DNA of 64,000 nucleotides from Bacteroidales bacterium (GCA_016933335.1 JAFGBD010000023.1:124001-188000); one strand, 5' to 3'; numbered from the stretch's first letter, positions 18,207-27,540 are shown. The notes: generated by a model not told the origin, from the sequence alone. Numbers and translations: made by a program.

Positions 18207-19364
18207 TCAGATCGATTTCAGATTGTTTGATTTGTTCAGCGATGGAACAATACTTGAGGCGATACGGTCTGAAACCCCTGAGTGCTTTAACAGACTTCTG
18301 ATCTCTTCATATCCTTTTGTGATTTTCTTCCGGTAATTCTCATTCTCAAGTATGTCTTTCAGTTCACTTATTATCCGTTTTGTGATCCTGAATTGCAATA
18401 TTTCTTTTACGAGCTCACGCTCCAGTATAATATTTACCAATGAAAAAAATTTTACGTGGATAACGCCCAGAAGAATGAATAACTGTCCCAGGTAATAAGT
18501 AACATTACCTGCTTTGTATATGACCACCTGAGGAACATCGAGCAAAGCTGCTTCAAGAGTGGCCGTTCCTGAGGTCACTACAGCTGCCGTGGCATTTTTT
18601 AACAACGGGTAGGTCTCGTCATAAACAAGCCTGATATCCTGGTTTTTCAAAAACCTGTCATAGTATTCTCTTGGCACGGAGGGGGCTCCGGCAAGAACTA
18701 ACTGGTAATCAGGAAACCGATCAACAGCTTCCAGCATTGGCGGAAGACAAAGATCAATCTCCTGTTTTCGGCTTCCTGCCAGCAGAGCAATGATCGGTTT
18801 CCCGGTCAGTTTATGTTTCAATCTGAATTCCTCTGCTGATTCATGATAAGAACGGTTGAAGCCGGCTATTTCGTCAACAACGGGATTACCAAAAAACTCA
18901 GCATTGATCCCCAGTTTACGGTAAAAGTCAACTTCAAACGGCAATATCACGATCATTCTTTCAACAAACCTGCGTATTTTGCGCGATCTTGATTTACCCC
19001 ATGCCCATATCTTTGGTGAAATGTAATAGTAAACCGGAATTTGTTCCTGTTTGCCAAATTTGGCTATCCTGAGATTAAAACCGGCATAGTCAATAAGTAT
19101 CAGCACATCAGGCCTGAAGTTTCTTATTTCTTCTTTGCAGTTTTCAATAAATCCTTTGAATTTTCTGATGTGTTTTATTACTTCCCATATGCCCATCAGG
19201 GCCAGTTCGCGGTAATGTTTGACTAGAATTCCGCCTGCTGCCTCCATCTTTTCTCCTCCATAGCATCTGAATACTGCATCAGAATCAGCCTTCCTGATCC
19301 CCTTTATCAGATTTGAACCGTGCAAATCTCCCGAAGCTTCACCTGCAATCAAAAAGTACTTCAT
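18207..19364 (-). CDS. lpxB: Lipid-A-disaccharide synthase
   Basis: A 385-residue GT19 glycosyltransferase, normal length. Signatures are MKYFLIAGEASGDLHGS at the N-terminus, the PKIWAWGKSRSRKIRR segment, LLAGSRKQEI for nucleotide-sugar binding, and TSGTATLEAALLDVPQVV. It joins UDP-2,3-diacylglucosamine to lipid X to make the tetra-acyl disaccharide of lipid A, on the inner face of the inner membrane. It starts one base after the stop of the small membrane protein upstream and is probably co-transcribed with surE. Confidence 0.96.
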   Translation of the reverse strand: MKYFLIAGEASGDLHGSNLIKGIRKADSDAVFRCYGGEKMEAAGGILVKHYRELALMGIWEVIKHIRKFKGFIENCKEEIRNFRPDVLILIDYAGFNLRIAKFGKQEQIPVYYYISPKIWAWGKSRSRKIRRFVERMIVILPFEVDFYRKLGINAEFFGNPVVDEIAGFNRSYHESAEEFRLKHKLTGKPIIALLAGSRKQEIDLCLPPMLEAVDRFPDYQLVLAGAPSVPREYYDRFLKNQDIRLVYDETYPLLKNATAAVVTSGTATLEAALLDVPQVVIYKAGNVTYYLGQLFILLGVIHVKFFSLVNIILERELVKEILQFRITKRIISELKDILENENYRKKITKGYEEIRSLLKHSGVSDRIASSIVPSLNKSNNLKSI

Positions 19365-19365
19365 C

Positions 19366-19662
19366 TTAATGAAATATGATTTTCATACCAAATAAAACAA
19401 TGGTTATGACCACTGTTGAGACAAGAACACCTTTTGCCGACTTCAAAATGCTTAACCAGCTGAAAACAAAAAACAAAAGCAGGTTGGGTAATATGCACCA
19501 GCTGATTACCAGGGGCAGGAGGTTCCCCATCAGCATTTTTCTCGGAAAAGAAATAACCTCAAGATTATGAAATTTGGTATAATAAAATATGACGAAAATG
19601 ATTACAGGTAAAACAATTGCCGATACAATTCCAAAAGCTAAATTGTTCCAAAATCTTTCCAT
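19366..19662 (-). CDS. Small inner-membrane protein of unknown function
   Basis: A 98-residue protein with three predicted membrane helices: FGIVSAIVLPVIIFVIFYY, LLPLVISWCILPNLLLFFVF and GVLVSTVVITIVLFGM. I chose ATG 19662 over the TTG at 19668. It lies between surE (10 bp upstream) and lpxB (1 bp downstream), in the same operon. I do not recognise a named family. The position suggests an envelope role, but that is inference only. Confidence 0.75.
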   Translation of the reverse strand: MERFWNNLAFGIVSAIVLPVIIFVIFYYTKFHNLEVISFPRKMLMGNLLPLVISWCILPNLLLFFVFSWLSILKSAKGVLVSTVVITIVLFGMKIIFH

Positions 19663-19672
19663 GAACAAGAGA

Positions 19673-20443
19673 CTAAAAATTCCAGTACTGTATCTTTTTC
19701 AGTGTATCATAGCAGGTTAAATCGATATGCAAAGGCACAACAGACACAAAGTTGTTTTTCAGGGCCCATTCATCGGTATCCGGTGCATCCGGTTCATCAT
19801 TATGGAAATAACCGGTCAGCCAGAAGTAGTTTCTTCCAAGGGAGTCTGTATGCTGATCAAATTCTTCTTTCCAGAATCCTTTTGTCTGCCTTGTGATTCT
19901 GATTCCTGCAATTTTGTTAAGTGGTATATGTGGAATATTGACATTCAGACATATAGATTTCGGAAGACCATTGGCAAGAACCTTGCCTAATATTTTTTCT
20001 GCAAAATGTCTGGAAGTACTGAAATCTGCGTTCGGATCAAGGCTTAGAAGTGAAAATCCGATTGAAGGTATATTATTGATACAACCCTCAAGTGCAGCGC
20101 CCATTGTTCCCGAATAAAAAATACTTGAAGATGAATTTGACCCATGGTTGATACCCGAAACCAGTAAGTCAGGTTTCCGGTCAAGCAATTGATTGGAAGC
20201 AATTTTCACACAATCAACCGGTGTGCCTTTACATTCATATTGTATCAGATCATCATTTTCATCAATCTTTTTAACCTGTAAAGGTGTTTTAACAGTTATT
20301 GCATGAGACATTCCCGATTGCGGTTCTTTCGGAGCCACAACCACAACCCTGCCATATGGTTTCACGGATTCTATGAGTGCCCGGAGTCCTTTTGCTTCTA
20401 TCCCATCATCATTGGTAACCAGAATCAGCGGCTTATTATTCAT
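19673..20443 (-). CDS. surE: 5'/3'-nucleotidase SurE
   Basis: A 256-residue SurE phosphatase. The N-terminal metal-binding motif is LVTNDDG with adjacent aspartates, followed by VVVAPKEPQSGMSHAIT and the later SGINHGSNSSSSIFYSGTMGAALEG, all hallmark segments. It dephosphorylates nucleoside monophosphates in a divalent-metal-dependent way. It is the first gene of the surE, small membrane protein, lpxB, SpoIID run, with a well-formed promoter 28 bp upstream. Confidence 0.95.
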   Translation of the reverse strand: MNNKPLILVTNDDGIEAKGLRALIESVKPYGRVVVVAPKEPQSGMSHAITVKTPLQVKKIDENDDLIQYECKGTPVDCVKIASNQLLDRKPDLLVSGINHGSNSSSSIFYSGTMGAALEGCINNIPSIGFSLLSLDPNADFSTSRHFAEKILGKVLANGLPKSICLNVNIPHIPLNKIAGIRITRQTKGFWKEEFDQHTDSLGRNYFWLTGYFHNDEPDAPDTDEWALKNNFVSVVPLHIDLTCYDTLKKIQYWNF

Positions 20444-20471
20444 TTTTTTCTTACGGTCTTTTTTTGAAGTA

Positions 20472-20501
20472 CAAAGATATTTAATCTTAAGGAAGTAGCA
20501 A
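20472..20501 (-). promoter_or_regulatory. Promoter of the surE-lpxB operon
   Basis: Read on the minus strand, TTG (20501-20499), 19 bp, then TATCTTTG (20479-20472). This fits the Bacteroidota consensus for both boxes and ends 28 bp before the surE ATG. Confidence 0.65.
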
Positions 20502-20633
20502 CATCATAACGTTTCCAAAGCCAATTTGTTTTATACAATTGTCAATTGGTAATGAGACATTCCGTTGATCAGTTTGTTTACCTGGCCGGAGGGATAAAAT
20601 ATGATCAGAGAGGTTTTATGCGGCCGGGCTCTA

Positions 20634-21284
20634 TTATTTTGAATGCTTTTCAAGAAATTCCCCGGCCCGCCTGGCAGTTTTCGGACTATCAGATTTCAAA
20701 TGTCTTTTTACAAATGCAATGACCTTTTCCTTGTTATTGATTTCGGAAAAGTACGCATCAAGAGATTCAATGGCATCAAATACGACCAGTTCTCTGTTTT
20801 TATGGTGCGTTTTTTCGGTTTCAAGTAGCCACTTTGTTATTGCTTCCTGGAGTACCGGTTTTACCTGTGCAACAGTACCGGCCCCTTTTGCCACATAACG
20901 AGCTGTTACCAGGCTTCGTCCATCAAGCAGATTGAAATATTCATCAAATATTTCATCAAATTTTTCTTCGTTGTCAACCACAGTAAGGTTTGCCAGAATG
21001 GTAACGCCGATCATCTGGTGATAGGCATTATCACTTTTCAGCATTTCATGAAAAAACTCCCACTCGCTGTATAATTTCAGCGGAGCCTCCTCACTCATGG
21101 TAAGTAATGCCTTGTAACAATTATATCTGTATGTTTCGTTGGAAGCTGACAATCCATCCATGATCTCTTTCAGGAAATTTCTGTCACTTATCGCAAGCTC
21201 ATAAACCTTACCGAGCTTGTCAGTATCCTTTTGCTCCAGGATTTTATGAACGTTTATGTAGAGAGGATCTCCTTTGTCAACCAT
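20634..21284 (-). CDS. HEAT-repeat-like protein of unknown function
   Basis: A 216-residue all-helical soluble protein with no signal peptide. Repeated amphipathic helix pairs (YKALLTMSEEAPLKLY, MIGVTILANLTVVDN, VVFDAIESLDAYF, KTARRAGEFLEKH) look like an ARM/HEAT solenoid, a scaffold for protein contacts. I do not recognise a named family. It stands alone on the minus strand, flanked by 190 bp to surE and 162 bp to the DUF5606 gene. Confidence 0.7.
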   Translation of the reverse strand: MVDKGDPLYINVHKILEQKDTDKLGKVYELAISDRNFLKEIMDGLSASNETYRYNCYKALLTMSEEAPLKLYSEWEFFHEMLKSDNAYHQMIGVTILANLTVVDNEEKFDEIFDEYFNLLDGRSLVTARYVAKGAGTVAQVKPVLQEAITKWLLETEKTHHKNRELVVFDAIESLDAYFSEINNKEKVIAFVKRHLKSDSPKTARRAGEFLEKHSK

Positions 21285-21446
21285 GGTTAAGTTTTTTCAG
21301 GACTCAGTTCAATGGTACCCGGTATCAAATACAGAAACTGCTTCCATATTAAGACAGGTTCTCACTATGACATGCATAAATTTTATGTTATAAAATTACA
21401 ACTAAAGTTTTAAATACCCCTGCATTTAATAAGATAAAGTAACGAA

Positions 21447-22010
21447 TCATCCTGTTTTTTTCTTGGTCATCATATGCGCTTTTTGTGAAGGAGTTGTTTT
21501 GGAGGTGGATACCGGTTTCTGTGCAGTCTTTTTTATGCCGGGCTTCTTTCCTTTCTCGGGTAAGGATTTGCTTTTTAATATATCATCAGAAGGTTCCTTT
21601 TCTTTTTCAGTACTTTCTTCCTTTTCATCAAAAACCAGCAAATTGTTTTCCAGCAGTATCTCATACCAGGTGAGGACTTTCCTGATATCGGATATATAAA
21701 CCCTTTCTTTATCATAATCGGGTAATATTTCAGCCATATAGCTTTTCAATTCTTCATTTGAGGATTTCGGGTCAATAGCCTTTCCTCCGTTTTCTTTCTG
21801 GTGGATATTTTTAAAAACATCTGACAGTGAAACTTCTTCGCTGTCGGTAAAAATGGCTATTTCGCCTAAAGAACTCACCTTAACGGATGAACTGATGAAA
21901 GTTCTTTTCTTATTGACAAAAGATTCAACAATAATACCATTTCTGCCCTGAGAAATGAATTTAAATAATCCGCCATGACCTGAAATGGCTAAAACATCTT
22001 TTAAATCCAT
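21447..22010 (-). CDS. DUF5606 domain protein
   Basis: A 187-residue protein whose N-terminus (MDLKDVLAISGHGGLFKFISQGRNGIIVES) matches the Bacteroidota DUF5606 family, with a small beta domain over residues 1-50 and a helical second part (ELKSYMAEILPDYDKERVY). The C-terminal 55 residues are Lys/Ser/Thr-rich, low-complexity and probably disordered. Function is unknown. It is a conserved marker of the phylum. Confidence 0.8.
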   Translation of the reverse strand: MDLKDVLAISGHGGLFKFISQGRNGIIVESFVNKKRTFISSSVKVSSLGEIAIFTDSEEVSLSDVFKNIHQKENGGKAIDPKSSNEELKSYMAEILPDYDKERVYISDIRKVLTWYEILLENNLLVFDEKEESTEKEKEPSDDILKSKSLPEKGKKPGIKKTAQKPVSTSKTTPSQKAHMMTKKKTG

Positions 22011-22110
22011 GGTTTATGGTTTGAAAATAATATAAGATTACGAAATTAAAAATAATACTTTAAACTTAGAAAAAATTTATTTTTCAGCAATGAAGTATTA
22101 ATATCCTGAA

Positions 22111-22830
22111 TTATTTGATTCCTCTTTCTTTTTTAATGGTTTTGTAGGCTTCGTTGATCTTCTTAAATTTCTCGTTTGCCTTCTTTTTTATTTCTTCTCC
22201 AAGGTAACTGACTTTATCAGGATGATATTTCATTGCCATTTTCCTGTAAGCTTTCTTAACTTCATCATCCGGGGCACTGGTGTCTATCTCCAGTATTCTG
22301 TATGCCCAGTCGGTTGCTTTAACAAACATGTTCTGTATCGAATCGATGTCGGCCTGGTTGATCCCCATAAGAAAGGATATCTCTTTAATCAGGTTAAGCT
22401 CAGACAGGTCAACCTTTCCGTCAGCATTTGCAATACCGAAGAGAAAGTGAAGCAGCTGGAGTCTTGAAGAATAGTCCATTTTCTGCTTAATCTGATAACA
22501 TACATCTCTGACCGGAATATCCTTCTTTATAATATCCCTGAGCAGCTGCAGGGCTTCTCTGGTGGTATCAGTACCGAATGACTGAACAAAATATGCCTTG
22601 ATGTATGCCAGCTCAGATTGAAGTACCCTTCCATCGGCCTTCATAACTGCGGCAACAAGAGCAAGCAGACTTACAATAAAATCACCCTTTGTTGTCCGAC
22701 CTTTTTCAGTCAGGATATCAGAAGCGGAGGCATCTATAAATGTACCAAATGCGAATCCCAGTATGGCTCCCAGTGGTCCTCCGAAAGCCCAGCCAAGTCC
22801 TGCTCCGATCCATTTTCCGTATTTACCCAT
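22111..22830 (-). CDS. TerB/DnaJ-domain protein (DjlA-like co-chaperone)
   Basis: A 239-residue protein. The N-terminal 30 residues are Gly/Ala-rich and hydrophobic (WIGAGLGWAFGGPLGAILGFAFG), probably a membrane-associating hairpin. A TerB-like helical domain follows (FIVSLLALVAAVMKADGRV ... IANADGKVDLSELNLI, with two D-G acidic motifs). A J-domain with HPD in MKYHPDKVSYLGEE ends the protein. This matches the DjlA layout, which recruits DnaK. It starts 15 bp after the coaE stop, so it is in an operon with coaE. Confidence 0.88.
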   Translation of the reverse strand: MGKYGKWIGAGLGWAFGGPLGAILGFAFGTFIDASASDILTEKGRTTKGDFIVSLLALVAAVMKADGRVLQSELAYIKAYFVQSFGTDTTREALQLLRDIIKKDIPVRDVCYQIKQKMDYSSRLQLLHFLFGIANADGKVDLSELNLIKEISFLMGINQADIDSIQNMFVKATDWAYRILEIDTSAPDDEVKKAYRKMAMKYHPDKVSYLGEEIKKKANEKFKKINEAYKTIKKERGIK

Positions 22831-22845
22831 CGCATATTGTATTTG

Positions 22846-23439
22846 TTATTCCCGTGATAAAAAAATCAGTTCATTGTGAATCTTTAAGACCTGGGGCAAA
22901 ACCAGTTTTTTCTGATCATTTATAATGATGTAATCAGACAGACTTTTTTTCTTTTTTTCCGGCCATTGATTTCTGATGATATTCCTTACGTAATCTTCAC
23001 TGACACCTTCCCGTTCCATAATTCTTCTGATTCTGATCTCTTCAGGAGCAACGACAGTTATTATTTTATTGAAAAGAGTATTCAGTCCGCTTTCAAAGAG
23101 AATGGCCGCTTCATGTATGATATAACGATCCTCATGGTTTTCAGTCATCCATTGATTAAAATCTTCTATTACCCTGGGATGAATAATTGCATTAACCTTT
23201 TGAAGCAGATCAATGTTGCTGAAGATGACTTCTGACAATCTTTTTCTGTCCAGTCCGGATTGTGTGTAGATATTTTTTCCGCACAAACCTGTTAATGCTT
23301 TTCTGATATCAGGATCGGCATCAGAAAGCATTCGTGCCTGTATATCTGCATGATAAACCGGAATCCCCAATTGCCTGAATACTTTACATACTGTGGTTTT
23401 CCCGCTTCCGATTCCACCTGTGAGGCCAACCTTTATCAT
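22846..23439 (-). CDS. coaE: Dephospho-CoA kinase
   Basis: A 197-residue P-loop kinase with Walker A GGIGSGKT (residues 8-15), the segment VYHADIQARML with the conserved Asp, and HEAAILFESGL. It phosphorylates dephospho-CoA in the last step of coenzyme A synthesis. Its ATG overlaps the ybbR stop by one base (TAATG), so translation is coupled. Confidence 0.95.
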   Translation of the reverse strand: MIKVGLTGGIGSGKTTVCKVFRQLGIPVYHADIQARMLSDADPDIRKALTGLCGKNIYTQSGLDRKRLSEVIFSNIDLLQKVNAIIHPRVIEDFNQWMTENHEDRYIIHEAAILFESGLNTLFNKIITVVAPEEIRIRRIMEREGVSEDYVRNIIRNQWPEKKKKSLSDYIIINDQKKLVLPQVLKIHNELIFLSRE

Positions 23440-24461
23440 TATTTTTCAATTAAATATTCAACACTCCCGGGTACAATCTTTATTCCATAAATATAATCAG
23501 GAGTATCGGTCAGCCATACCTTTAATTTTGAGCTGATCGTTTTATCAATGTCCGAGAAGTCCACATAGGGTCTGAGGATATCAGACCTTGCTTTATCGTA
23601 ATTACTTAAAGTTACACGGTAAATAATCCTTACACTGGAAGGGAATGTCTTCAGGTCAAGGGTATCAGGCACATTCCTGGTTTCTATTTCAGAATTAATA
23701 ATGGTTTCGGTGAATTTATCAACAGGTATGATGACCTTAATCTTTCTTTTATTGAATTCAATCTGATCGGATTTTTCAAGGTTGTATGTCTTAATAAGAG
23801 AATCTGTCAGGTTAGCTACCTCGATAGGCTCTGTGATGATATATTTCAGGGTATCGAGAATTGTCAGAGGACCTGTCGCAATAATACTGTCAGGAGAGGT
23901 ACTGATTTTTCCGTTTAATGCATATTGTTTTGCAAGAAGATTGTCTCTGCTCCTGATGAATGGTCTTACTTCAATTTTTTTTGTTACTACACTTGTAAAA
24001 TTAAAAAACAGGGTATCGGGAGATATGCCGAGTATTTTCATATTTTCAAGGTCATCCATAACAAATTCGCGTACCTGTTTTGTCAGAATATAAAACGAAT
24101 TATTGCCTGACTCCTCCAGTGAAAAGGATTCGATATTGAACTTCAGTGCCTTGACATTCAGATGAAGCTTGCGGGCAAGAATGGTCATTCCGGATGCTTC
24201 TACTCTGAGCCTTAGCTCGCCAGGCAGATCACCGACGAGTATCTTATCAGGTGGTAACTGGGTATATTTGACGGGATATGTAATCTCAGACTGATATATT
24301 TCATTCAGTGAGCGGATAAACCAGAAGATGAAAGACAGCATAACAAAAAAGAGAAACAGTAACAGTCTTTGCTGATACTTTTCTCTGAATGTTTTGTAAA
24401 ATACCGGCAGCCTGTCAATAAATGCAATTAGCTTTTTACCATATGTGTACTTTTTACTCAA
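23439..24461 (-). CDS. YbbR-domain (CdaR-like) membrane protein
   Basis: A 340-residue protein with a cytoplasmic basic N-terminus, one membrane helix (LLLFLFFVMLSFIFWFI) and a large extracytoplasmic part made of YbbR-like beta repeats. In Firmicutes such proteins regulate the c-di-AMP cyclase; no cyclase gene is next to it here, so only the domain is assigned. It is the first gene of the ybbR-coaE-TerB/DnaJ run. Confidence 0.8.
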   Translation of the reverse strand: MSKKYTYGKKLIAFIDRLPVFYKTFREKYQQRLLLFLFFVMLSFIFWFIRSLNEIYQSEITYPVKYTQLPPDKILVGDLPGELRLRVEASGMTILARKLHLNVKALKFNIESFSLEESGNNSFYILTKQVREFVMDDLENMKILGISPDTLFFNFTSVVTKKIEVRPFIRSRDNLLAKQYALNGKISTSPDSIIATGPLTILDTLKYIITEPIEVANLTDSLIKTYNLEKSDQIEFNKRKIKVIIPVDKFTETIINSEIETRNVPDTLDLKTFPSSVRIIYRVTLSNYDKARSDILRPYVDFSDIDKTISSKLKVWLTDTPDYIYGIKIVPGSVEYLIEK

Positions 24462-24487
24462 AGCTGAGACTGATAGAAGGATACCTA

Positions 24488-24495
24488 CAAATATA
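24488..24495 (-). promoter_or_regulatory. Candidate -7 box upstream of the YbbR-domain gene
   Basis: On the minus strand this reads TATATTTG, a full match to TAnnTTTG, 26 bp before the ATG at 24461. No -33 element is clear. Confidence 0.4.
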
Positions 24496-24556
24496 CAGTG
24501 ATTTTCTTTGATTCCTCCGGTTCCGGATCCCAGTCACTCTGTTCAGGATTCATCTG

Positions 24557-24886
24557 TTATTTCTGTGACTGCTGAATATCGCCCGGATCCCTCAATACTG
24601 CATTCTTATCAACTTTAATCAATACATTGTTGCCAACATCCATGGTAATGACGTTTTCACTGATGTTGTTGATTTTTCCATAAATTCCGCCAGTCGTAAC
24701 AACTCGGTCACCTTTTTTCAGGGAATCCCGGAAATTCCTGAGTTCCTTTTGCTTTCGCATTTGTGGTCTTATCATGAAGAAATAAAATACCACAAAAATC
24801 AGGATCATCATAATGAAAAAAGATGTCTGGCTTGATTTTCCTCCTTCGGGAGGTGCCATTAAAATTACGTTCAGAAAATTGATCAT
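24557..24886 (-). CDS. yajC: Preprotein translocase subunit YajC
   Basis: A 109-residue protein with one membrane helix (SFFIMMILIFVVFYFFMIRPQ), the RPQMRKQKE signature, then KKGDRVVTTGGIYGKI. YajC is an accessory of the SecDF-YajC complex. No secD or secF is adjacent. It lies between nusB upstream and the YbbR gene downstream, with 151 and 95 bp of spacing. Confidence 0.94.
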   Translation of the reverse strand: MINFLNVILMAPPEGGKSSQTSFFIMMILIFVVFYFFMIRPQMRKQKELRNFRDSLKKGDRVVTTGGIYGKINNISENVITMDVGNNVLIKVDKNAVLRDPGDIQQSQK

Positions 24887-25037
24887 TGCTTTAAAATATT
24901 TAAATGTTACAGTCTAAATTTTTTTTTTTGAAAACAGAAAATAAAAAATTGATTGCATGCCTCAGGTTATACAACCAACCATTTTACAAATCATTGCATG
25001 CAAAATAAACAAATTTTATTACAACCCAAAATGAATA

Positions 25038-25988
25038 TCAGCTCTCACCCACAAGTCCTCTTCCCTGTTTCCTGAACTTATTATTCTGCTTCAGGTATCC
25101 GATGATTTTATCAAGAACTCCGTTGATAAAAATACTGCTTTTGTTTGTGCTGTAATATTTGGCGATTTCAAGGAATTCATTGAAAGTCACCTTTGTAGGT
25201 ATTGAATCAAATTCAATAACCTCTGTAATTGCCAGCTGCAGGATAAGAATATCCATAAATGCAATTCTTTCGATCTCCCAGTGCTGGGTGAATTTCCTGA
25301 TGAGTTCGTGATATTCATCCTTATGCAGGATAGCCTTTCTGAAAAGTCTTTTCACAAATTCAATATCATCATCATTTTTGAACAATGTGAACAGACGGAC
25401 ATTTTCCCTGTCATTTTCCTGGAAACCCTTGATTGTCTTAATGATGATACTGATAACAAACTCCACTTCATCGTTCCAGTATATGCTTTGTTCCTCAAGA
25501 TGATTATACAAATCTTCAGAAGTCGCTATGTTCGAAGCGTAAATGGAATACAGTAATTGTTTATCATTTTCAAAAGACCTTTCGTGAGACTCCATATATT
25601 TTTTATACACTTCCGAGTTTTTGATCCTGAGATAGATTTTTTTGATTAATTCAGGATTTCTTACCCAGCTTAGCTTATTTCTATTAAGAAAACTATTCAG
25701 ATCAGAATTCATCCGGATCTGTTGAATAACTTTGTTTTCAATGAATTTCGTATTTGGATGAAGATCTTCATAGGAAGGGAAATTTTTTTGTCTGGCAATA
25801 TCCATTCTGCCGGCAGCGTAATCAGTGATTTCAATAATAAGCAAAAGCAGGTAATGATAGAGTTCATATGTTTTATTGATACTATGAAAAAGCTCTTTTT
25901 CAAATTTATTCAGGCTTGCATCTGTGTCTGTATAATAAGCGTACAACAGCTGCAGTACCTTAATCCTTAATATCCTTCTGCTTATCAT
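25038..25988 (-). CDS. nusB: Transcription antitermination factor NusB
   Basis: A 316-residue protein, about twice the size of E. coli NusB. Bacteroidota NusB proteins are long, with an extra N-terminal helical region. The N-terminus MISRRILRIKVLQLLYAYY and the C-terminal NusB core (ERIAFMDILILQLAITEV, STNKSSIFINGVLDKI) are clear. It binds boxA RNA with NusE during rRNA transcription. Confidence 0.93.
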   Translation of the reverse strand: MISRRILRIKVLQLLYAYYTDTDASLNKFEKELFHSINKTYELYHYLLLLIIEITDYAAGRMDIARQKNFPSYEDLHPNTKFIENKVIQQIRMNSDLNSFLNRNKLSWVRNPELIKKIYLRIKNSEVYKKYMESHERSFENDKQLLYSIYASNIATSEDLYNHLEEQSIYWNDEVEFVISIIIKTIKGFQENDRENVRLFTLFKNDDDIEFVKRLFRKAILHKDEYHELIRKFTQHWEIERIAFMDILILQLAITEVIEFDSIPTKVTFNEFLEIAKYYSTNKSSIFINGVLDKIIGYLKQNNKFRKQGRGLVGES

Positions 25989-26032
25989 ATTTCAACGAAC
26001 CTGCTAAATGGTTATTAAATAAGATCGAGGTG

Positions 26033-26062
26033 CAAAGTAAAGGTATTTTTTTTGAACATCAA
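26033..26062 (-). promoter_or_regulatory. Candidate nusB promoter
   Basis: On the minus strand, TTG (26062-26060), 19 bp, then TTACTTTG (26040-26033), one mismatch from TAnnTTTG. It sits 45 bp before the nusB ATG. Confidence 0.45.
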
Positions 26063-26311
26063 CCAGACAGATGTAAAATTTCAAAAAATATATAACGGCG
26101 TCATTTCGAGAAAGCTGAAAAAACCTGCATAAACAGTAATGAAGATTGAACCGTTTATGTTCAAAGCAAGAGATCAGCGAATGTTTCATATTGAACCGGG
26201 CTTATATAATATTAAGTCATTAAGATCATCAGATATTAAGTCATTTTTCATAAATAGTTGCAATTTTCAATACAAAAGCGGATGTTATTTAATGATTTAA
26301 AAAAATATTCC

Positions 26312-26319
26312 TATTTTTG
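26312..26319 (+). promoter_or_regulatory. Candidate -7 box of the PUR-family gene
   Basis: TATTTTTG matches TAnnTTTG fully, 35 bp upstream of the ATG at 26355. The -33 box is not obvious. Confidence 0.5.
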
Positions 26320-26354
26320 ATGTAGCGATTAATCAGTACTTAAACCTAAAACTC

Positions 26355-26759
26355 ATGATGGAAGAAGGAAACGACAAAATTGAAAAGTCTGAGAGAATTG
26401 AAAATCAGGAGATCTTTTCTAAATCTGTGCGGGCGGGAAAAAGAACATACTTTTTTGATGTAAAAACTACTCGCAGAAATGACCACTACTTAACCATTAC
26501 CGAAAGCAAAAAACGTTTTCACAAAGATGGGCGGTTTTATTTTGAGAAGCACAAGATTTTCTTATATAAGGAAGATTTTGACAAATTTTCTGAAGGTTTA
26601 TCCGAATCCATTGGTTTTATCAAGGATCTGAAGGTTGAATCCCCTGCATCGGAGAATGGGACGGAAGAAAAACAGATGGAAGGATACACGAATGTCGAAT
26701 TTGAGGATTTGGAAAGTGTCGAAGCTGCTGATGATGAAAAGAAGGATTCCGAGGAATGA
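26355..26759 (+). CDS. PUR-family DNA/RNA-binding protein (DUF3276)
   Basis: A 134-residue protein with one PUR-alpha-like repeat (residues 20-90): EIFSKSVRAGKRTYFFDVKT, then DHYLTITESKK and FYFEKHKIFLYKEDFDKF. This is the DUF3276 family, almost confined to Bacteroidota and spirochaetes, which folds like PUR-alpha and binds single-stranded nucleic acid. The acidic C-terminal tail (from about residue 95) is low-complexity. Two ATGs in tandem at 26355 and 26358 can both serve. It converges with the next gene. Confidence 0.9.
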   Translation: MMEEGNDKIEKSERIENQEIFSKSVRAGKRTYFFDVKTTRRNDHYLTITESKKRFHKDGRFYFEKHKIFLYKEDFDKFSEGLSESIGFIKDLKVESPASENGTEEKQMEGYTNVEFEDLESVEAADDEKKDSEE

Positions 26760-26805
26760 ATAACAGAAGCAGTAGAAGTTATCATGCCGACAGAAACTTA
26801 CGGTT

Positions 26806-27540
26806 TTATTTCAGTTGATTATGATATACTGAAATGAATTCTCTGATCTCATCAAGAGTAAGAATTTTCACGTTTGTTATAAGGTAATTGCGGTACAGAA
26901 AATTGCCCAGCTGGTTGATCTCAGAGATGATGTGATCAAACAGGCTCTGGACCGAAACTTGTAATGGTATCAGTGAAGTGATTGCGACAATATTTCTATA
27001 TATTTTTATTTCTTCTGTTTCTCCGTTATTTTTTTTCATGGCATAGTGCAATTCATCCATGATAATTTTTTTCTGCAAACCTGAAAGACTTTGATTATTC
27101 CTTGCAATAAAGGCAACAGAATATCTTAATTTCAAGTCCTTTCCTCCCAGTCCGGTGGATATTAAGACCTGGTTTTCATCCAGGATCTTGCTTTCAAGAA
27201 GCAGTTTGCTTTCCTTCAATGCCAGTTTGGCCCAGTCCTGCAAATTATGGTCCGGGTCACTTGCATATCTTTCAATGGTTCTGAATGCTTCTACACTGGC
27301 AATGGAAGCCAGTTGAACCAGCATGCACTTTTTATCTTCCTCCGTAAGATGTTGCCTGAAAATATCCTCTTTATTCCTGATAATATCTTCAGGATCGAAT
27401 TGTTTGTCTATGTTCTTTGTGTAATTAAAATACTCCGCCTGGGTATCAAAATCGATCTGATCTTCCATTATGCTCAGGTTGCCCTCAAAATCTGCGAACA
27501 AATCCTGTATCTTTTTGTATATGTTTTCTTTTGAGGCCAA
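26806..27540 (-). CDS. Conserved helical protein of unknown function
   Basis: A 244-residue soluble, mostly helical protein without signal peptide. Helix pairs such as CMLVQLASIASVEAFRTIE and LQDWAKLALKESKLLLES, and the segment VLISTGLGGKDLKLRY, suggest an ARM/HEAT-like fold. I know no named function. The first start candidate is TTG at 27540; an in-frame stop lies a few codons upstream, so no ATG start is available before it, and the next ATG (about codon 25) would lose helical sequence. It converges with the PUR gene. Confidence 0.65.
   Translation of the reverse strand: MASKENIYKKIQDLFADFEGNLSIMEDQIDFDTQAEYFNYTKNIDKQFDPEDIIRNKEDIFRQHLTEEDKKCMLVQLASIASVEAFRTIERYASDPDHNLQDWAKLALKESKLLLESKILDENQVLISTGLGGKDLKLRYSVAFIARNNQSLSGLQKKIIMDELHYAMKKNNGETEEIKIYRNIVAITSLIPLQVSVQSLFDHIISEINQLGNFLYRNYLITNVKILTLDEIREFISVYHNQLK

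Larger units (their letters stand above)
25989..26354. other. Divergent intergenic region nusB / PUR gene
   Basis: This 366-bp AT-rich divergent region carries two promoter-like signals, one for each side (listed separately). No RNA gene or convincing small ORF was found. Confidence 0.6.

Noticed and set aside
24952-25001. ATTGCATGC repeated at 24952-24960 and 24993-25001
   Set aside because: A short palindromic 6-mer (GCATGC) in an AT-rich gap; two copies of nine bases are not enough to claim an operator.
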